Shown: positions 37,343 through 46,703 of the stretch, piece after piece | How positions within the stretch are numbered: the first letter of the stretch is position 1 | How the letters are laid out: the number at the start of each line of letters is the position of its first letter | From: Sporosarcina sp. Te-1 | Lineage (GTDB): Bacteria; Bacillota; Bacilli; Bacillales_A; Planococcaceae | NCBI RefSeq assembly: GCF_017498505.1 | Contig: NZ_CP071798.1 | Location: 1,116,001 to 1,180,000 of the forward strand | Reading direction: 5' to 3' | DNA: 64,000 nucleotides | The notes under the pieces: model-generated | What the model was told of the DNA's origin: nothing | Seen by the model: the letters and a program-made list of their open reading frames with translations, nothing else | Databases searched by the model: none | Made by a program: the position numbers and the translations under genes

Positions 37343-38332
37343 TTACTCCTCTTCTCGTTCTAATCCTTCTGCAAATAGTCCGTATACATACTTTTCCGGA
37401 TCAAACGGCTGCAGATCGTCCATGCCTTCCCCAAGGCCAACAAACTTTACAGGAATATTCAACTTATTGCGGATGGCCAAGACGATACCGCCTTTCGCGG
37501 TTCCATCAAGCTTCGTCAAAACAATCCCTGTCACATCGGTCGCTTCCTTGAAGGTCTGCGCCTGAACCAAGGCATTTTGACCGGTCGTCGCATCCAGTGC
37601 CAGAAGGACTTCATGAGGCGCCCCTTCGATTTCCCTGCCAATGACACGATGCACTTTTTCCAGCTCATTCATCAGATTCACTTTATTTTGCAAGCGCCCT
37701 GCTGTGTCACAAATCAGTACATCCACATTCCGGCTTTTCGCTGCACGAATTGCATCGTACATGACCGCAGCTGGATCGGAACCTTCGGACTGCCTGATCA
37801 CTTCTACACCGACACGCTCTCCCCAGACGACAAGCTGATCGATCGCCCCTGCACGGAATGTATCACCGGCTGCTAACATGACCGATTTTCCTTCCGCTTT
37901 AAACCGTGCAGCCAATTTTCCGATAGTCGTTGTCTTACCCACTCCATTCACGCCGACCATCAAAATGACGTTCAACCGGCCATCTTGGATATTGAGTTCA
38001 TTGATTTGCTCTTCACCGGCATTGTAGATGTCTACTAGCTTTTCCGAAATGATCGATTGGATGCCCGCTGTATCCTTAATGTTTTTCCGTTTCACTTCAA
38101 ATTTCAGTTCATCGATCAATTCCATGACAGTTTCGACACCGACATCCGCTTGCAAAAGAAGTTCTTCCAGCTCTTCGAAAAACTCCTCATCCACTTCCCG
38201 GAAACGAGCGACAAGATCATTTACCTTTGACGTGAATGAATTCCGGGTTTTTGATAGCCCGTCTTTGAATTTCTCTGTAACCGATTCATTGGTACCTGTT
38301 ATTTTTTCCTTTAACTTCTTAAAAAAAGACAA
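37343..38332 (-). CDS. ftsY: FtsY, SRP receptor GTPase
   Basis: FtsY receives SRP-ribosome complexes at the membrane. The 329-residue product has an acidic/amphipathic N-terminus (SFFKKLKEKITGTNESVTEK), the N-domain, and the G-domain with VGVNGVGKTTTIGKLAARF, ICDTAGRLQNKVNLM and TKLDGTAKGGIVLAIRN. The start is a TTG at 38332 after AGAGGAGAGAG. It follows smc by 28 bases and ends just before the ylxM promoter, so rnc-smc-ftsY is a separate transcription unit. Confidence 0.97.
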   Translation of the reverse strand: MSFFKKLKEKITGTNESVTEKFKDGLSKTRNSFTSKVNDLVARFREVDEEFFEELEELLLQADVGVETVMELIDELKFEVKRKNIKDTAGIQSIISEKLVDIYNAGEEQINELNIQDGRLNVILMVGVNGVGKTTTIGKLAARFKAEGKSVMLAAGDTFRAGAIDQLVVWGERVGVEVIRQSEGSDPAAVMYDAIRAAKSRNVDVLICDTAGRLQNKVNLMNELEKVHRVIGREIEGAPHEVLLALDATTGQNALVQAQTFKEATDVTGIVLTKLDGTAKGGIVLAIRNKLNIPVKFVGLGEGMDDLQPFDPEKYVYGLFAEGLEREEE

Positions 38333-38360
38333 TACACTCTCTCCTCTTATTCCTTCATAT

Positions 38361-41300
38361 TCAACTCATCGCTTCAACTGGAACCTCCGAAAGCTTTACC
38401 GAAATCAGTTTGGATACGCCCGATTCCTGCATGGTAATACCATAAAGGACATCCGCCCCCTCCATCGTCCCTTTCCGGTGAGTGATGACAATGAACTGTG
38501 TGTTTTCGGAAAACTTCTTCAAATATTTACTGTACCTTATTACATTCGCTTCGTCGAGTGCAGCTTCCACTTCATCCAAAATGACAAATGGAACAGGTCT
38601 TACTTCGATGATGGAGAACAGCAATGCAATGGCAGTCAAAGCACGCTCCCCACCTGAAAGCAAGCTTAAACTCTGCAATTTCTTTCCTGGCGGCCGCGCG
38701 ACTATCTCAACACCCGTCTCCAAAAGATTCTCCGGTTCGGTGAGGATCAAATCTGCGTCTCCGCCTCCGAACATTTCTTTAAAAACAACATGAAAACGGC
38801 TTTTCACGGCATGGAAAGTAGTCGAAAACCGGCTTTCCATTTCTCGATCCATTTCGGACATTGCCTCGGTCAATGTCTTCTTCGCTTCCAGCAAATCGCT
38901 CCGTTGTTCCGTCAGAAATTGATGTCTTTCCGATACTTCTTTGAATTCCTGAATGGAGCTCGGGTTGATCGCTCCCAACGCCTCCAATTCATCTTTCAGC
39001 CTGTTGACCTGTAAACGAATCTCTTCTGCGTCAAAATTCTCCCGGATCGATTCCATATCAGGGAATAAGCCATACTCGTCCAACAGCCTGCTTGTGACCG
39101 ATTCGTATTTCACCTCTAGTCTGGAGAGGACAACATGGAGATCGTTCAACATGGCGATAAGCCTATCCGATTCAGCTCGCAGTTTCTTGAGCGAATCCTC
39201 TTTCTCCAACAGTCTTTCCGCCAGGCGGGCACGGATCGCCCGTTCCTCATCCACCTTAGATGTTAATGACTTTTTGGCAGACGCCGATTCTTCAATCTGC
39301 GATTCTATTTCCTCTGGTGTATAGTCATTCCCTTTTCCTTTGCCAAGAAGGAATTGCTGTTCTTCTGTTAACCGATCGATCTTTCGTTGAATGTCCGCCA
39401 AATTATTTTCCATGTCGGCTACGGACGTTTGATGGAAAGTAAGTTGTTCTCTTAGCACCGCTGCCCGTTCTCTCAATTCGGAGTTCCGGGCAAGCAAAGA
39501 GGCCTCTTCAGATCGTCGATCGGATGCTAATCGTTCCAATTGCGCAATTTCAGTCTGCAAACGTTCCAGTTCGTTTTTGACCATTTGATGTTTTTGAATA
39601 AATTGTTGACGTTTTGCCGATAGCTCGGAACCGACCGTTTCTGCACCCTTCATCCCGATTTCCGATGTGGCAATTTCGGAATCCACCGTGCGGATTTCCA
39701 TCATCGTTTCGCGCAAACGGTTCTCTACGGTCATCTTCTCTTGTTGAAGGCTCTCCAATTCCTTTTGTAAACTGTCCGAATCGTGCATTTGCTGAGCGAC
39801 TTTCATTTTCGTGTTGCTAATTTTTTCTGTTCCAATCTCAATTGACTTGGACATTTTTTGAAGATGGGCTTGAAGCGATTCCAATTCTGCTTTTCTGGAA
39901 AACACAGAAGATTGGCCTTTCACTCCGCCGCCCGTCAATGATCCACCGGCATTGACTACGTCCCCATCCAGCGAGACGATTCGATACTTATAGCCAATTG
40001 ATTTGGCGATTGCCGAAGCGCCGGCAAGTGTTTTCGCGACAATCGTGTTTCCAAGGAGATTGGCAGCGATGACCCGATAGGCATCAGCAGTTGAGACGAG
40101 GGAGTCTGCGGTGCCAATATACTCTGAGTGCTGTTTAGCGATATGCAAAGACGCTTCCGGGAGGGTTCTCGGTTTCATGACATCTCTCGGCAAAAAGGTG
40201 GCTCTGCCGGCATTTTTCGACTTCAAATAGGCAATCGCCTTGCGAGCATCTTGTTCGGTCTCCGTGATGATATGCTGCATGGCGCCCCCAAGTGCGATTT
40301 CAATTGCTTTTGCATAAGGAGGGGCAACCGAAACAAGTTCTGCCACAGCTCCGTCAATTCCACTCAGCTTTCCAGCTTTCCTCGCGACCAAAATTTCTTT
40401 GACGCCCGAATAGAATCCTGAAAACTCCGATTCCAGACTGCGCAAAGCCCGCAATCTGCCTTGCATTTCATGTTGTTTATTTAAAGCGGTTTGCATCAAT
40501 TGCTGTTGTTCCGTTAAATCCTGCTCTGTGGAACGCAGCGCTTCCACCGCCGTTTTGTAACGTTGTGCAAAAGTCTCGATCCGCTCATTCAGAGAATGAA
40601 ACTTCGAATGACGGACTTCCCGCTCCTCTTCCAACTGGCGGCGCCGTTCTTGCAATAAAGCAGTTTGCTGTACGATCCGATCGGTCGATAATTTTTCTCC
40701 CTGCAATCGTTCTTCAATATGCTTCACATCGTTTCGGATTGTCGCTTCTTCATTCAACCGTTCGATATAGCTCGATTTCAATTCCTCAATTTCTTTTTCC
40801 GTCTCGCTGACAGAGCGTTTCAGAACTTGAGAAATTTCATCCATTTCTTTTTTTGTCAGTTGCGACTCTGCTAGGATTTTCTGTAATTTTTCTTTCGTCG
40901 CTTCAAGTTTCTTTACGGTTTCCTCATTTTCGGCTTGAGCAGAGGATAATTCGTTTGTAATTCGCTCTAAATGCTGCTCCGCATTCCGTTGCTGCTCCAA
41001 AGACAAAAGACGGCGGCCTTCCCATTTTTCGGCTGCCGCACTCAAATCGACTAATTGCTTTTGAAGTACATCCAACAGTTGATCCTTTTCAGAAAGACTG
41101 CGCTTTGTCTCTCCAACCTCGTCTTCAACCTTCCGGACAGTGTTGTCTAAACCGTCCTTTTGAGTTTGTAATTTCTCCAGCTCTGCCAGTTTACCGATTA
41201 TTTCGTTTTTTAATTGAAAAGCATCAAAATTTAATAGTTGCACATCAGCTACACGCATCTGTTCGGAAAGGGCAAGATGCTTCTCTGCCGCTTCTGCGTT

Positions 41301-41921
41301 TTTTTGCAACGGGCCGATTCGAGTGTCAAGTTCCTTGAGAATATCTAGTACCCGGTCTAAATTGTCTTCGGTTTCAAACAGCTTGTGCTCCGCTTTCCGC
41401 TTGCGCGTCTTATATTTCAATACACCTGCCGCCTCATCGAAAATACTTCGACGATCCTCAGGTTTGCTATTGAGGATTTCATCGACACGGCCTTGGGAAA
41501 TGATAGAGAACGCTTCTTTGCCGACACCTGAATCCATAAAGATATCATTAATATCCTTCAAGCGGCATTGTTGGCCGTTCAACAGATACGCACTTTCTCC
41601 TGAACGAAAAACCCTTCGACTCACACTGATTTCGGAGTAATCAAGCGGAAAAAGCCCTTTGCTATTATCGAGAATCAATGTGACCTCAGCAAAATTAAGA
41701 GGTTTCCTTGAATCACTTCCAGCAAAAATGACATCTTCCATTTTTGAACCACGCAAAGACTTTGCCGATTGTTCCCCAAGCACCCAGCGAATGGCATCCG
41801 TTACATTGCTCTTCCCGCTGCCGTTAGGTCCAACTACAGCTGTAACGCCAGGTACAAAGTCTATGCCGACTCGTTCCGCAAACGACTTAAATCCAATAAT
41901 CTCTAATCTCTTCAGAAACAC
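38361..41921 (-). CDS. smc: Smc, chromosome condensation ATPase
   Basis: Smc forms the condensin ring with ScpA and ScpB and organises the chromosome. The 1186-residue product matches the B. subtilis length. The N-terminal Walker A is VVGPNGSGKSNVTDAIRWVL near residue 32, two long coiled coils flank a hinge at about 500-660 (FSGFYSGVKEILVARKAGKL; SLDGDVVNAGGSLTGGG), and the C-terminal head has the signature LSLLSGGERALTAIALLFSI and Walker B FVILDEVEAALDEANV. The start is GTG 41921, two bases after the rnc stop. Confidence 0.98.
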   Translation of the reverse strand: MFLKRLEIIGFKSFAERVGIDFVPGVTAVVGPNGSGKSNVTDAIRWVLGEQSAKSLRGSKMEDVIFAGSDSRKPLNFAEVTLILDNSKGLFPLDYSEISVSRRVFRSGESAYLLNGQQCRLKDINDIFMDSGVGKEAFSIISQGRVDEILNSKPEDRRSIFDEAAGVLKYKTRKRKAEHKLFETEDNLDRVLDILKELDTRIGPLQKNAEAAEKHLALSEQMRVADVQLLNFDAFQLKNEIIGKLAELEKLQTQKDGLDNTVRKVEDEVGETKRSLSEKDQLLDVLQKQLVDLSAAAEKWEGRRLLSLEQQRNAEQHLERITNELSSAQAENEETVKKLEATKEKLQKILAESQLTKKEMDEISQVLKRSVSETEKEIEELKSSYIERLNEEATIRNDVKHIEERLQGEKLSTDRIVQQTALLQERRRQLEEEREVRHSKFHSLNERIETFAQRYKTAVEALRSTEQDLTEQQQLMQTALNKQHEMQGRLRALRSLESEFSGFYSGVKEILVARKAGKLSGIDGAVAELVSVAPPYAKAIEIALGGAMQHIITETEQDARKAIAYLKSKNAGRATFLPRDVMKPRTLPEASLHIAKQHSEYIGTADSLVSTADAYRVIAANLLGNTIVAKTLAGASAIAKSIGYKYRIVSLDGDVVNAGGSLTGGGVKGQSSVFSRKAELESLQAHLQKMSKSIEIGTEKISNTKMKVAQQMHDSDSLQKELESLQQEKMTVENRLRETMMEIRTVDSEIATSEIGMKGAETVGSELSAKRQQFIQKHQMVKNELERLQTEIAQLERLASDRRSEEASLLARNSELRERAAVLREQLTFHQTSVADMENNLADIQRKIDRLTEEQQFLLGKGKGNDYTPEEIESQIEESASAKKSLTSKVDEERAIRARLAERLLEKEDSLKKLRAESDRLIAMLNDLHVVLSRLEVKYESVTSRLLDEYGLFPDMESIRENFDAEEIRLQVNRLKDELEALGAINPSSIQEFKEVSERHQFLTEQRSDLLEAKKTLTEAMSEMDREMESRFSTTFHAVKSRFHVVFKEMFGGGDADLILTEPENLLETGVEIVARPPGKKLQSLSLLSGGERALTAIALLFSIIEVRPVPFVILDEVEAALDEANVIRYSKYLKKFSENTQFIVITHRKGTMEGADVLYGITMQESGVSKLISVKLSEVPVEAMS

Positions 41922-41923
41922 AC

Positions 41924-42691
41924 TCAGTTCTCTCCTTCGTCGTCTTTCCCCTGCAATACATGGATTGCTTGGCGGGCAGCCTGCTGCTCGGCTTCTTTCT
42001 TCGATTTGCCAATACCTGTCCCAAGCTGTCGATCATTTAATCTGACAACGGTCACAAACTTTTTCGCATGCGCAGGACCTTTCTCCTCCACAATTTCATA
42101 ATGGAGCTGCCCGTTATCGTTTTGCTGGACAATTTCCTGCAAACGGCTCTTATAATCCATCACATGCGAAAAAGCACCGACGCCAACCTTTGGAAATACG
42201 ACTTTCTCCAGAAACTGTGTAATAATCTCCATCCCTTGATCTAAAAACAAAGCGCCGATAAATGCCTCGAATACATCGGCTAGCAACGCAGGACGCGTTC
42301 GGCCACCTGTCTGTTCTTCGCCCCGTCCCAATAATATATAATCACCGAATTTCAGCTCATTAGAAAATGTAACGAGAGAGGGCTCACAAACGATAGCTGC
42401 ACGAAGTTTCGTCAATTGGCCTTCAGACATTGTGGGTTCTGTGGCATATAAAAATTGGGAAACTCCTAATTCCAAAACAGCGTCACCGAGGAACTCCAAC
42501 CGTTCATTGTCGGTAAAACGTTTTCTGCGATGTTCATTTACATAGGAAGAGTGCGTGAATGCGTTGTATAACAAAGAGGTGTCATTGAAGTGGATCCCCA
42601 ATGCTGTTTGGAGTTCCTCAAATTTTTTCCGCTCCGCCATCGGCAAAGAGGCTCCAGTCGATTTGCTTTTTTGGTTCCGATTTTGTGTCAT
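41924..42691 (-). CDS. rnc: Rnc, ribonuclease III
   Basis: RNase III cleaves double-stranded RNA in rRNA and mRNA processing. The 255-residue product has the signature [20 protein letters not shown] near residue 60, a second metal-binding segment [15 protein letters not shown], and a C-terminal double-stranded RNA-binding domain ([15 protein letters not shown] ... [16 protein letters not shown]). An extension of about 20 basic residues precedes the domain. The ATG at 42691 follows AAAGGCAG. It begins rnc-smc-ftsY. Confidence 0.97.
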   Translation of the reverse strand: MTQNRNQKSKSTGASLPMAERKKFEELQTALGIHFNDTSLLYNAFTHSSYVNEHRRKRFTDNERLEFLGDAVLELGVSQFLYATEPTMSEGQLTKLRAAIVCEPSLVTFSNELKFGDYILLGRGEEQTGGRTRPALLADVFEAFIGALFLDQGMEIITQFLEKVVFPKVGVGAFSHVMDYKSRLQEIVQQNDNGQLHYEIVEEKGPAHAKKFVTVVRLNDRQLGTGIGKSKKEAEQQAARQAIHVLQGKDDEGEN

Positions 42692-42723
42692 ATAACGATC
42701 TGCCTTTCTTTCATGGTGTTTTC

Positions 42724-42752
42724 ATTTTACCTTGTTCGCGCAGCACATGCAA
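42724..42752 (-). promoter_or_regulatory. Possible promoter of rnc-smc-ftsY
   Basis: TTGCAT (42752-42747), 17 bases, TAAAAT (42729-42724), about 33 bases before rnc. The -10 is good, the -35 poor. Confidence 0.5.
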
Positions 42753-42826
42753 AACCGAAAAGAGACACTTTCTATTCGCGCCGGAAGCCGGAGAAATGAA
42801 AGGGTCTCAATCGGTAAATAATTTTC

Positions 42827-43063
42827 TTATTTTGTTTTTTCTTCGATATATTTAACTGCGTCGCCGACAGTGCCGATTTTTTCAGCATCATCGTCAGAAA
42901 TTTCCATATCGAATTCATCTTCCAATTCCATAACTAGCTCAACGACATCCAAAGAATCAGCGCCAAGATCATCACGGAAAGAAGCTTCTGGTTTCACTTC
43001 GCTCTCATCGACACCAAGACGGTCGACAACCACTTTCGTTACGCGCTCAAGTACAGTAGACAA
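42827..43063 (-). CDS. acpP: AcpP, acyl carrier protein
   Basis: Acyl carrier protein of fatty acid synthesis. The 78-residue acidic protein carries the phosphopantetheine attachment Ser37 in [19 protein letters not shown]. The start is a TTG at 43063, about ten bases after AAAGGAGG; a GTG at 43072 lies in the site and is rejected. It ends the fapR-plsX-fabD-fabG-acpP cluster, 98 bases after fabG. No terminator was recognised after it. Confidence 0.98.
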   Translation of the reverse strand: MSTVLERVTKVVVDRLGVDESEVKPEASFRDDLGADSLDVVELVMELEDEFDMEISDDDAEKIGTVGDAVKYIEEKTK

Positions 43064-43161
43064 ATTAGTCACCTCCTTTCAAAGATAATGTCCGTCCAAC
43101 ATACCCCATAGCAAAAATTGCATAAGGATTCGAACAGGAAATCCAATCGTTAATTGAACAA

Positions 43162-43908
43162 TTACATGACCATGCCGCCATCTACATGAATCGTTTGCCC
43201 TGTAATATACGCCGCCTCATCTGAAAGGAGGAATGCGACTACATTCGCAACATCTTGCGGATCCCCTAATTTTCCAAGGGGTATAGTCGAAAGCATTTGC
43301 GATTTCACATCTTCCGGCAGGGCATCTGTCATATCAGTCGTGATGAATCCCGGAGCAACTGCATTCACTGTAATATTACGGGAGGCAAGCTCCTTAGCTG
43401 TTGTTTTGGTTAGTCCGATGACACCAGCTTTCGCTGCCACATAGTTGGCTTGACCCGGATTTCCGGAAACACCGACGATGGAAGCTACATTGACAATTCT
43501 TCCGGCCCGCTGCTTCATCATTTGGCGTGTGACGGCCTTCGTGCACAAGAAGACACCTTTCAGATTGATGGCCATGACATCATCCCATTCGTCTTCCTTC
43601 ATGCGCATCAATAAATTATCGCGGGTAATCCCCGCATTGTTCACAAGATAATCAATTGAGCCATATTGCTTCATTGTTTCATCCATCATCGCTTTGACGC
43701 TTTCCGCATCCGCGACGTTGGCTTGAACGGAGATTGCCTGGCCGCCTAACGAAGTGATTTCTGCCACCACTTCTTCCGCTTTGCCTTGGCTGCCGCTATA
43801 GTTGACGACTACGTTCGCTCCCTCTTTTGCGAGCCGCAGAGCAATTTCTCTTCCGATTCCTCGGGATGCACCCGTTACAATCGCAGTCTTCCCATTAAAT
43901 TTCCCCAT
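43162..43908 (-). CDS. fabG: FabG, 3-oxoacyl-ACP reductase
   Basis: FabG reduces 3-oxoacyl-ACP with NADPH in fatty acid elongation. The 248-residue short-chain dehydrogenase has the nucleotide motif [22 protein letters not shown] in [13 protein letters not shown], and the catalytic Ser/Tyr/Lys in [21 protein letters not shown]. It ends [14 protein letters not shown]. The ATG at 43908 shares a base with the fabD stop (TAATG), showing coupling; an upstream ATG in frame at 43917 overlaps the ribosome site. Confidence 0.97.
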   Translation of the reverse strand: MGKFNGKTAIVTGASRGIGREIALRLAKEGANVVVNYSGSQGKAEEVVAEITSLGGQAISVQANVADAESVKAMMDETMKQYGSIDYLVNNAGITRDNLLMRMKEDEWDDVMAINLKGVFLCTKAVTRQMMKQRAGRIVNVASIVGVSGNPGQANYVAAKAGVIGLTKTTAKELASRNITVNAVAPGFITTDMTDALPEDVKSQMLSTIPLGKLGDPQDVANVVAFLLSDEAAYITGQTIHVDGGMVM

Positions 43909-44849
43909 TACGACCATCCTTTCGAAGCGTCAATGACAGCTTGCAATGTATCGTTATCATAAACCGGCATAACAGTGACACTTCTATCAATCTTCTTAAC
44001 TAGACCGCTTAACACTTTTCCAGGACCGCATTCAATGAAATGGGTAACGCCAAGGTCAATTAAACGACGTACTGATTCTTCCCAACGAACAGGGGAATAG
44101 AGCTGTTCAACCAACAACTTCTTAATTTCCGCTAATTCTGTGACTGGTTCTGCTGATACATTTGCAATGACGGGTACATTCGCATTATGCCACTTCAATT
44201 TACCCAACGCTTCTTGAAGCTTTTCAGCTGCCGGCTGCATCAAAGCCGAATGGAATGGACCGCTGACATCGAGGGGAATTGCTCGTTTAGCTCCCGCTTC
44301 TTTCAATTGGATGCATGCCAGGTCCACCCCTTCTTTCGTTCCCGAAATAACGATTTGGCCAGGGCAGTTCAAATTGGCAGGTTGGACGATATGGCCTTGA
44401 TCTGTAATGGCGTCCGTCACCTCTTTGACAGCGTCCGCTTCTAGGCCAAGTATAGCTGCCATGGCCCCTTCTCCCGCAGGTACTGCTTCATTCATAAACA
44501 GCCCGCGCTGGTGAACGATCGACACACCGTCCTCATATTCAAGGACTCCTGAGGCAACTAAAGCTGTGTATTCACCAAGGCTATGGCCGGCGGTATAGTC
44601 TGGCACAATGCCTGCATCGTTCAACTTGGAAGAAATCATCGCACCGACCGCCAACAACGCAGGTTGGGCATGATATGTCAAGGTAAGCTTTTCTTGTGGA
44701 CCTTCCGCGATTAATTCACTCAGGCTGAAAGGCAGGGCTTCATCCGCACGATGAAGGAGGCTTGCGCTTTTTTCATCAGCGGAAGCCAACTCCGTGCCCA
44801 TCCCGACCGATTGGGATCCTTGTCCAGGAAAAATAAATGCTAGTTTCAT
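43908..44849 (-). CDS. fabD: FabD, malonyl-CoA:ACP transacylase
   Basis: FabD transfers malonyl from CoA to ACP. The 313-residue product has [15 protein letters not shown] at the start, the active Ser in [15 protein letters not shown] and the catalytic His in [12 protein letters not shown]. The ATG at 44849 overlaps the plsX stop as ATGA. It lies between plsX and fabG in the order conserved across Bacillales. The frame is open further upstream, but that part overlaps plsX. Confidence 0.97.
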   Translation of the reverse strand: MKLAFIFPGQGSQSVGMGTELASADEKSASLLHRADEALPFSLSELIAEGPQEKLTLTYHAQPALLAVGAMISSKLNDAGIVPDYTAGHSLGEYTALVASGVLEYEDGVSIVHQRGLFMNEAVPAGEGAMAAILGLEADAVKEVTDAITDQGHIVQPANLNCPGQIVISGTKEGVDLACIQLKEAGAKRAIPLDVSGPFHSALMQPAAEKLQEALGKLKWHNANVPVIANVSAEPVTELAEIKKLLVEQLYSPVRWEESVRRLIDLGVTHFIECGPGKVLSGLVKKIDRSVTVMPVYDNDTLQAVIDASKGWS

Positions 44850-45841
44850 GATTCTTTCTCCGCCTCTCCAACAGTATCCTGTATTGTTTTGCAAACATCA
44901 TGCTGTACCATTGTCCTTGCTTGCCTAATTGCATTTAGAATAGCATTGGCATTGGACGAGCCATGTGCTTTGATGACTGGAGCTGCCAACCCGAAAAGCC
45001 CGGCTCCCCCGTATTCTGTATAATCCATTTTGTGTTTTAATTCCCGTAAACCGTCTTTTATGAGAACTGCTGAAAATTTGGATTTTAAAGAAGCACCGTA
45101 CACACCCTTCAGCATGGAAAAAAATCCAGAGGCGGTTCCCTCAATCGTTTTCAACACCATGTTTCCAGTAAAACCATCCGTCACAATAACGTCCGCCACG
45201 CCTTCCAACAGGTCACGTGCTTCGACATTCCCGACAAAATGAATCGGTGCTCCGGCTAGAATATCAAAAGCAGCCTTTGTCAATTCATTCCCTTTGCCTT
45301 CTTCAGTCCCAATGTTCAACAGTCCGACCCTCGGATTCGAGATCCCTCTTACCTTTTCCGCATATATGCTTCCCATGACGGCATATTGACCAAGATGGGC
45401 TGGTTTGGCATCCGAATTTGCACCAACATCCAACAAGACAAACCCTTTCCCGTCAAGTGTTGGCAGTGTCGGAGACAAGGCAGGACGATCGATCCCATTG
45501 ATGCGGCCTACGATGAACAGCCCCGCTGCCATAAGCGCACCGGTATTACCCGCTGAGACACAGGCATCCGCTTCCCCATCTTTGACAGCTTGGGCCATTC
45601 TTACCATGGATGCGTCCTTTTTCCTTCGGATTGCTCGAACGGGCTCATCTTCCGCCTCGATTTTTTCACTGCAAGGAATAACCCGCAGCCGATCATGCGT
45701 TTCCAAAAACGGGGCCATGGCCTTCTCATCCCCATAAATATGTATATGTATATCGTCAAATGCACGAAGGCTTTGAAGCGCTCCGGCTATAATTTCCTTA
45801 GGTGCGTGGTCTCCGCCCATCCCATCCAAAGCTATGATCAT
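44846..45841 (-). CDS. plsX: PlsX, phosphate acyltransferase
   Basis: PlsX makes acyl-phosphate from acyl-ACP for phospholipid synthesis. The 331-residue product starts [20 protein letters not shown] and contains [32 protein letters not shown] and [20 protein letters not shown], all typical. Its ATG overlaps the fapR stop (ATGA), and its own stop overlaps fabD, so fapR-plsX-fabD-fabG is translationally coupled and shares FapR control. Confidence 0.97.
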   Translation of the reverse strand: MIIALDGMGGDHAPKEIIAGALQSLRAFDDIHIHIYGDEKAMAPFLETHDRLRVIPCSEKIEAEDEPVRAIRRKKDASMVRMAQAVKDGEADACVSAGNTGALMAAGLFIVGRINGIDRPALSPTLPTLDGKGFVLLDVGANSDAKPAHLGQYAVMGSIYAEKVRGISNPRVGLLNIGTEEGKGNELTKAAFDILAGAPIHFVGNVEARDLLEGVADVIVTDGFTGNMVLKTIEGTASGFFSMLKGVYGASLKSKFSAVLIKDGLRELKHKMDYTEYGGAGLFGLAAPVIKAHGSSNANAILNAIRQARTMVQHDVCKTIQDTVGEAEKES

Positions 45842-46422
45842 TTTGTTTCCCTCCTCGTATCCGTACCAGACCGATACATATGAAACTCACCCGAAAACAC
45901 TACTTCATTTTCAACGGAGGACGTGATTTCAACAACCGTCCGTCTTCCGGTAGATAGTTCATAATTTACGATTGCCCGCGCAATTACACGATCACCAGCA
46001 CGGACAGGGCGATGAAAATGTAAGGACGAGTCAACCGTCAGGGCCAGATCATCATTCAGCACCGCAACCGCCAGTGAATTCGCCTGTGCAAATAGATGAT
46101 GTCCACGTGCAATGCCGTTTCGTTGAAATACATGATCTGAGGTCACGTCAAATATGGAGATCGCACGCCGATCTAGTTCGATATCGACAATTTCTCCGAA
46201 TACCTCGTCAGATTGCATCGACTTTAACTCTGCCTCCAATGAACGGGTGGCTACACTTTTCAATCGCTCGCGTAATTCAGGTATTCCACATTCCAAGCGA
46301 TCCAAGCGAATTGTCTGCACACTGACACGAAAATGTTTAGATAACTCCTCATCAGTCATAAACGGATTTTCATCCAGCAACGCGCCGAGGCGATGTTGCC
46401 TTTCCTTTTTAGGAATCCTCAA
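45838..46422 (-). CDS. fapR: FapR, malonyl-CoA-responsive repressor of lipid synthesis
   Basis: FapR represses fatty acid and phospholipid genes and is released by malonyl-CoA. The 194-residue product has an N-terminal DeoR-like helix-turn-helix ([33 protein letters not shown]) and a C-terminal hot-dog domain with [20 protein letters not shown] and [12 protein letters not shown], which binds malonyl-CoA. The TTG at 46422 (RIPKKERQ) follows GGAAGGG by eight bases and matches the B. subtilis start. A palindromic FapR site lies at 46441-46457, between promoter and gene. Confidence 0.96.
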   Translation of the reverse strand: MRIPKKERQHRLGALLDENPFMTDEELSKHFRVSVQTIRLDRLECGIPELRERLKSVATRSLEAELKSMQSDEVFGEIVDIELDRRAISIFDVTSDHVFQRNGIARGHHLFAQANSLAVAVLNDDLALTVDSSLHFHRPVRAGDRVIARAIVNYELSTGRRTVVEITSSVENEVVFSGEFHMYRSGTDTRRETK

Positions 46423-46440
46423 ACCATTCACCCTTCCGGA

Positions 46441-46457
46441 TTAGCACTTGGTACTAA
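46441..46457 (-). promoter_or_regulatory. FapR operator of fapR-plsX-fabD-fabG
   Basis: TTAGTACCAAGTGCTAA (minus strand) is an imperfect palindrome matching the known 17-base FapR box type (TTAGTACC then GTCTTAA-like). It overlaps the expected transcription start, supporting autoregulation. Confidence 0.88.
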
Positions 46458-46461
46458 TATC

Positions 46462-46490
46462 AGTATATAAAGAGAAAAAAAAGATTGCAA
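46462..46490 (-). promoter_or_regulatory. Sigma-A promoter of the fapR cluster
   Basis: TTGCAA (46490-46485), 17 bases with an eight-T tract, TATACT (46467-46462). The FapR box follows directly. Confidence 0.8.
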
Positions 46491-46627
46491 GCCCGAATAA
46501 TATTGGCGGATTCCATTATTACTTTTCACGTTTCCCTTCGGAACGTTTAAATTGTTTAGTAGTGACTCCTTTGGATACTGAATCTGGCACACGGCGCTAC
46601 GTAATGTTGAATCATCGGTTTGAAGGG

Positions 46628-46672
46628 AAAATAAAAAAAGTGACGGTAAGCAGCTTACTCTACCGCCACTTT
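46628..46672 (-). terminator. Intrinsic terminator after recG
   Basis: Stem AAAGTGGCGGTA (46672-46661) with TACCGTCACTTT (46648-46637), one mismatch, loop of twelve, followed by T-rich TTTTATTTT on the minus strand. It separates recG from the fapR unit. Confidence 0.88.
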
Positions 46673-46703
46673 CATCCAAGCCTCTGCATAGCAAGGCACT
46701 GGT

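Noticed and set aside
46428-46694. An 88-codon frame on the minus strand between recG and fapR
   Set aside because: It spans the recG terminator, the fapR promoter and the FapR operator, and has no ribosome site or recognisable protein family.
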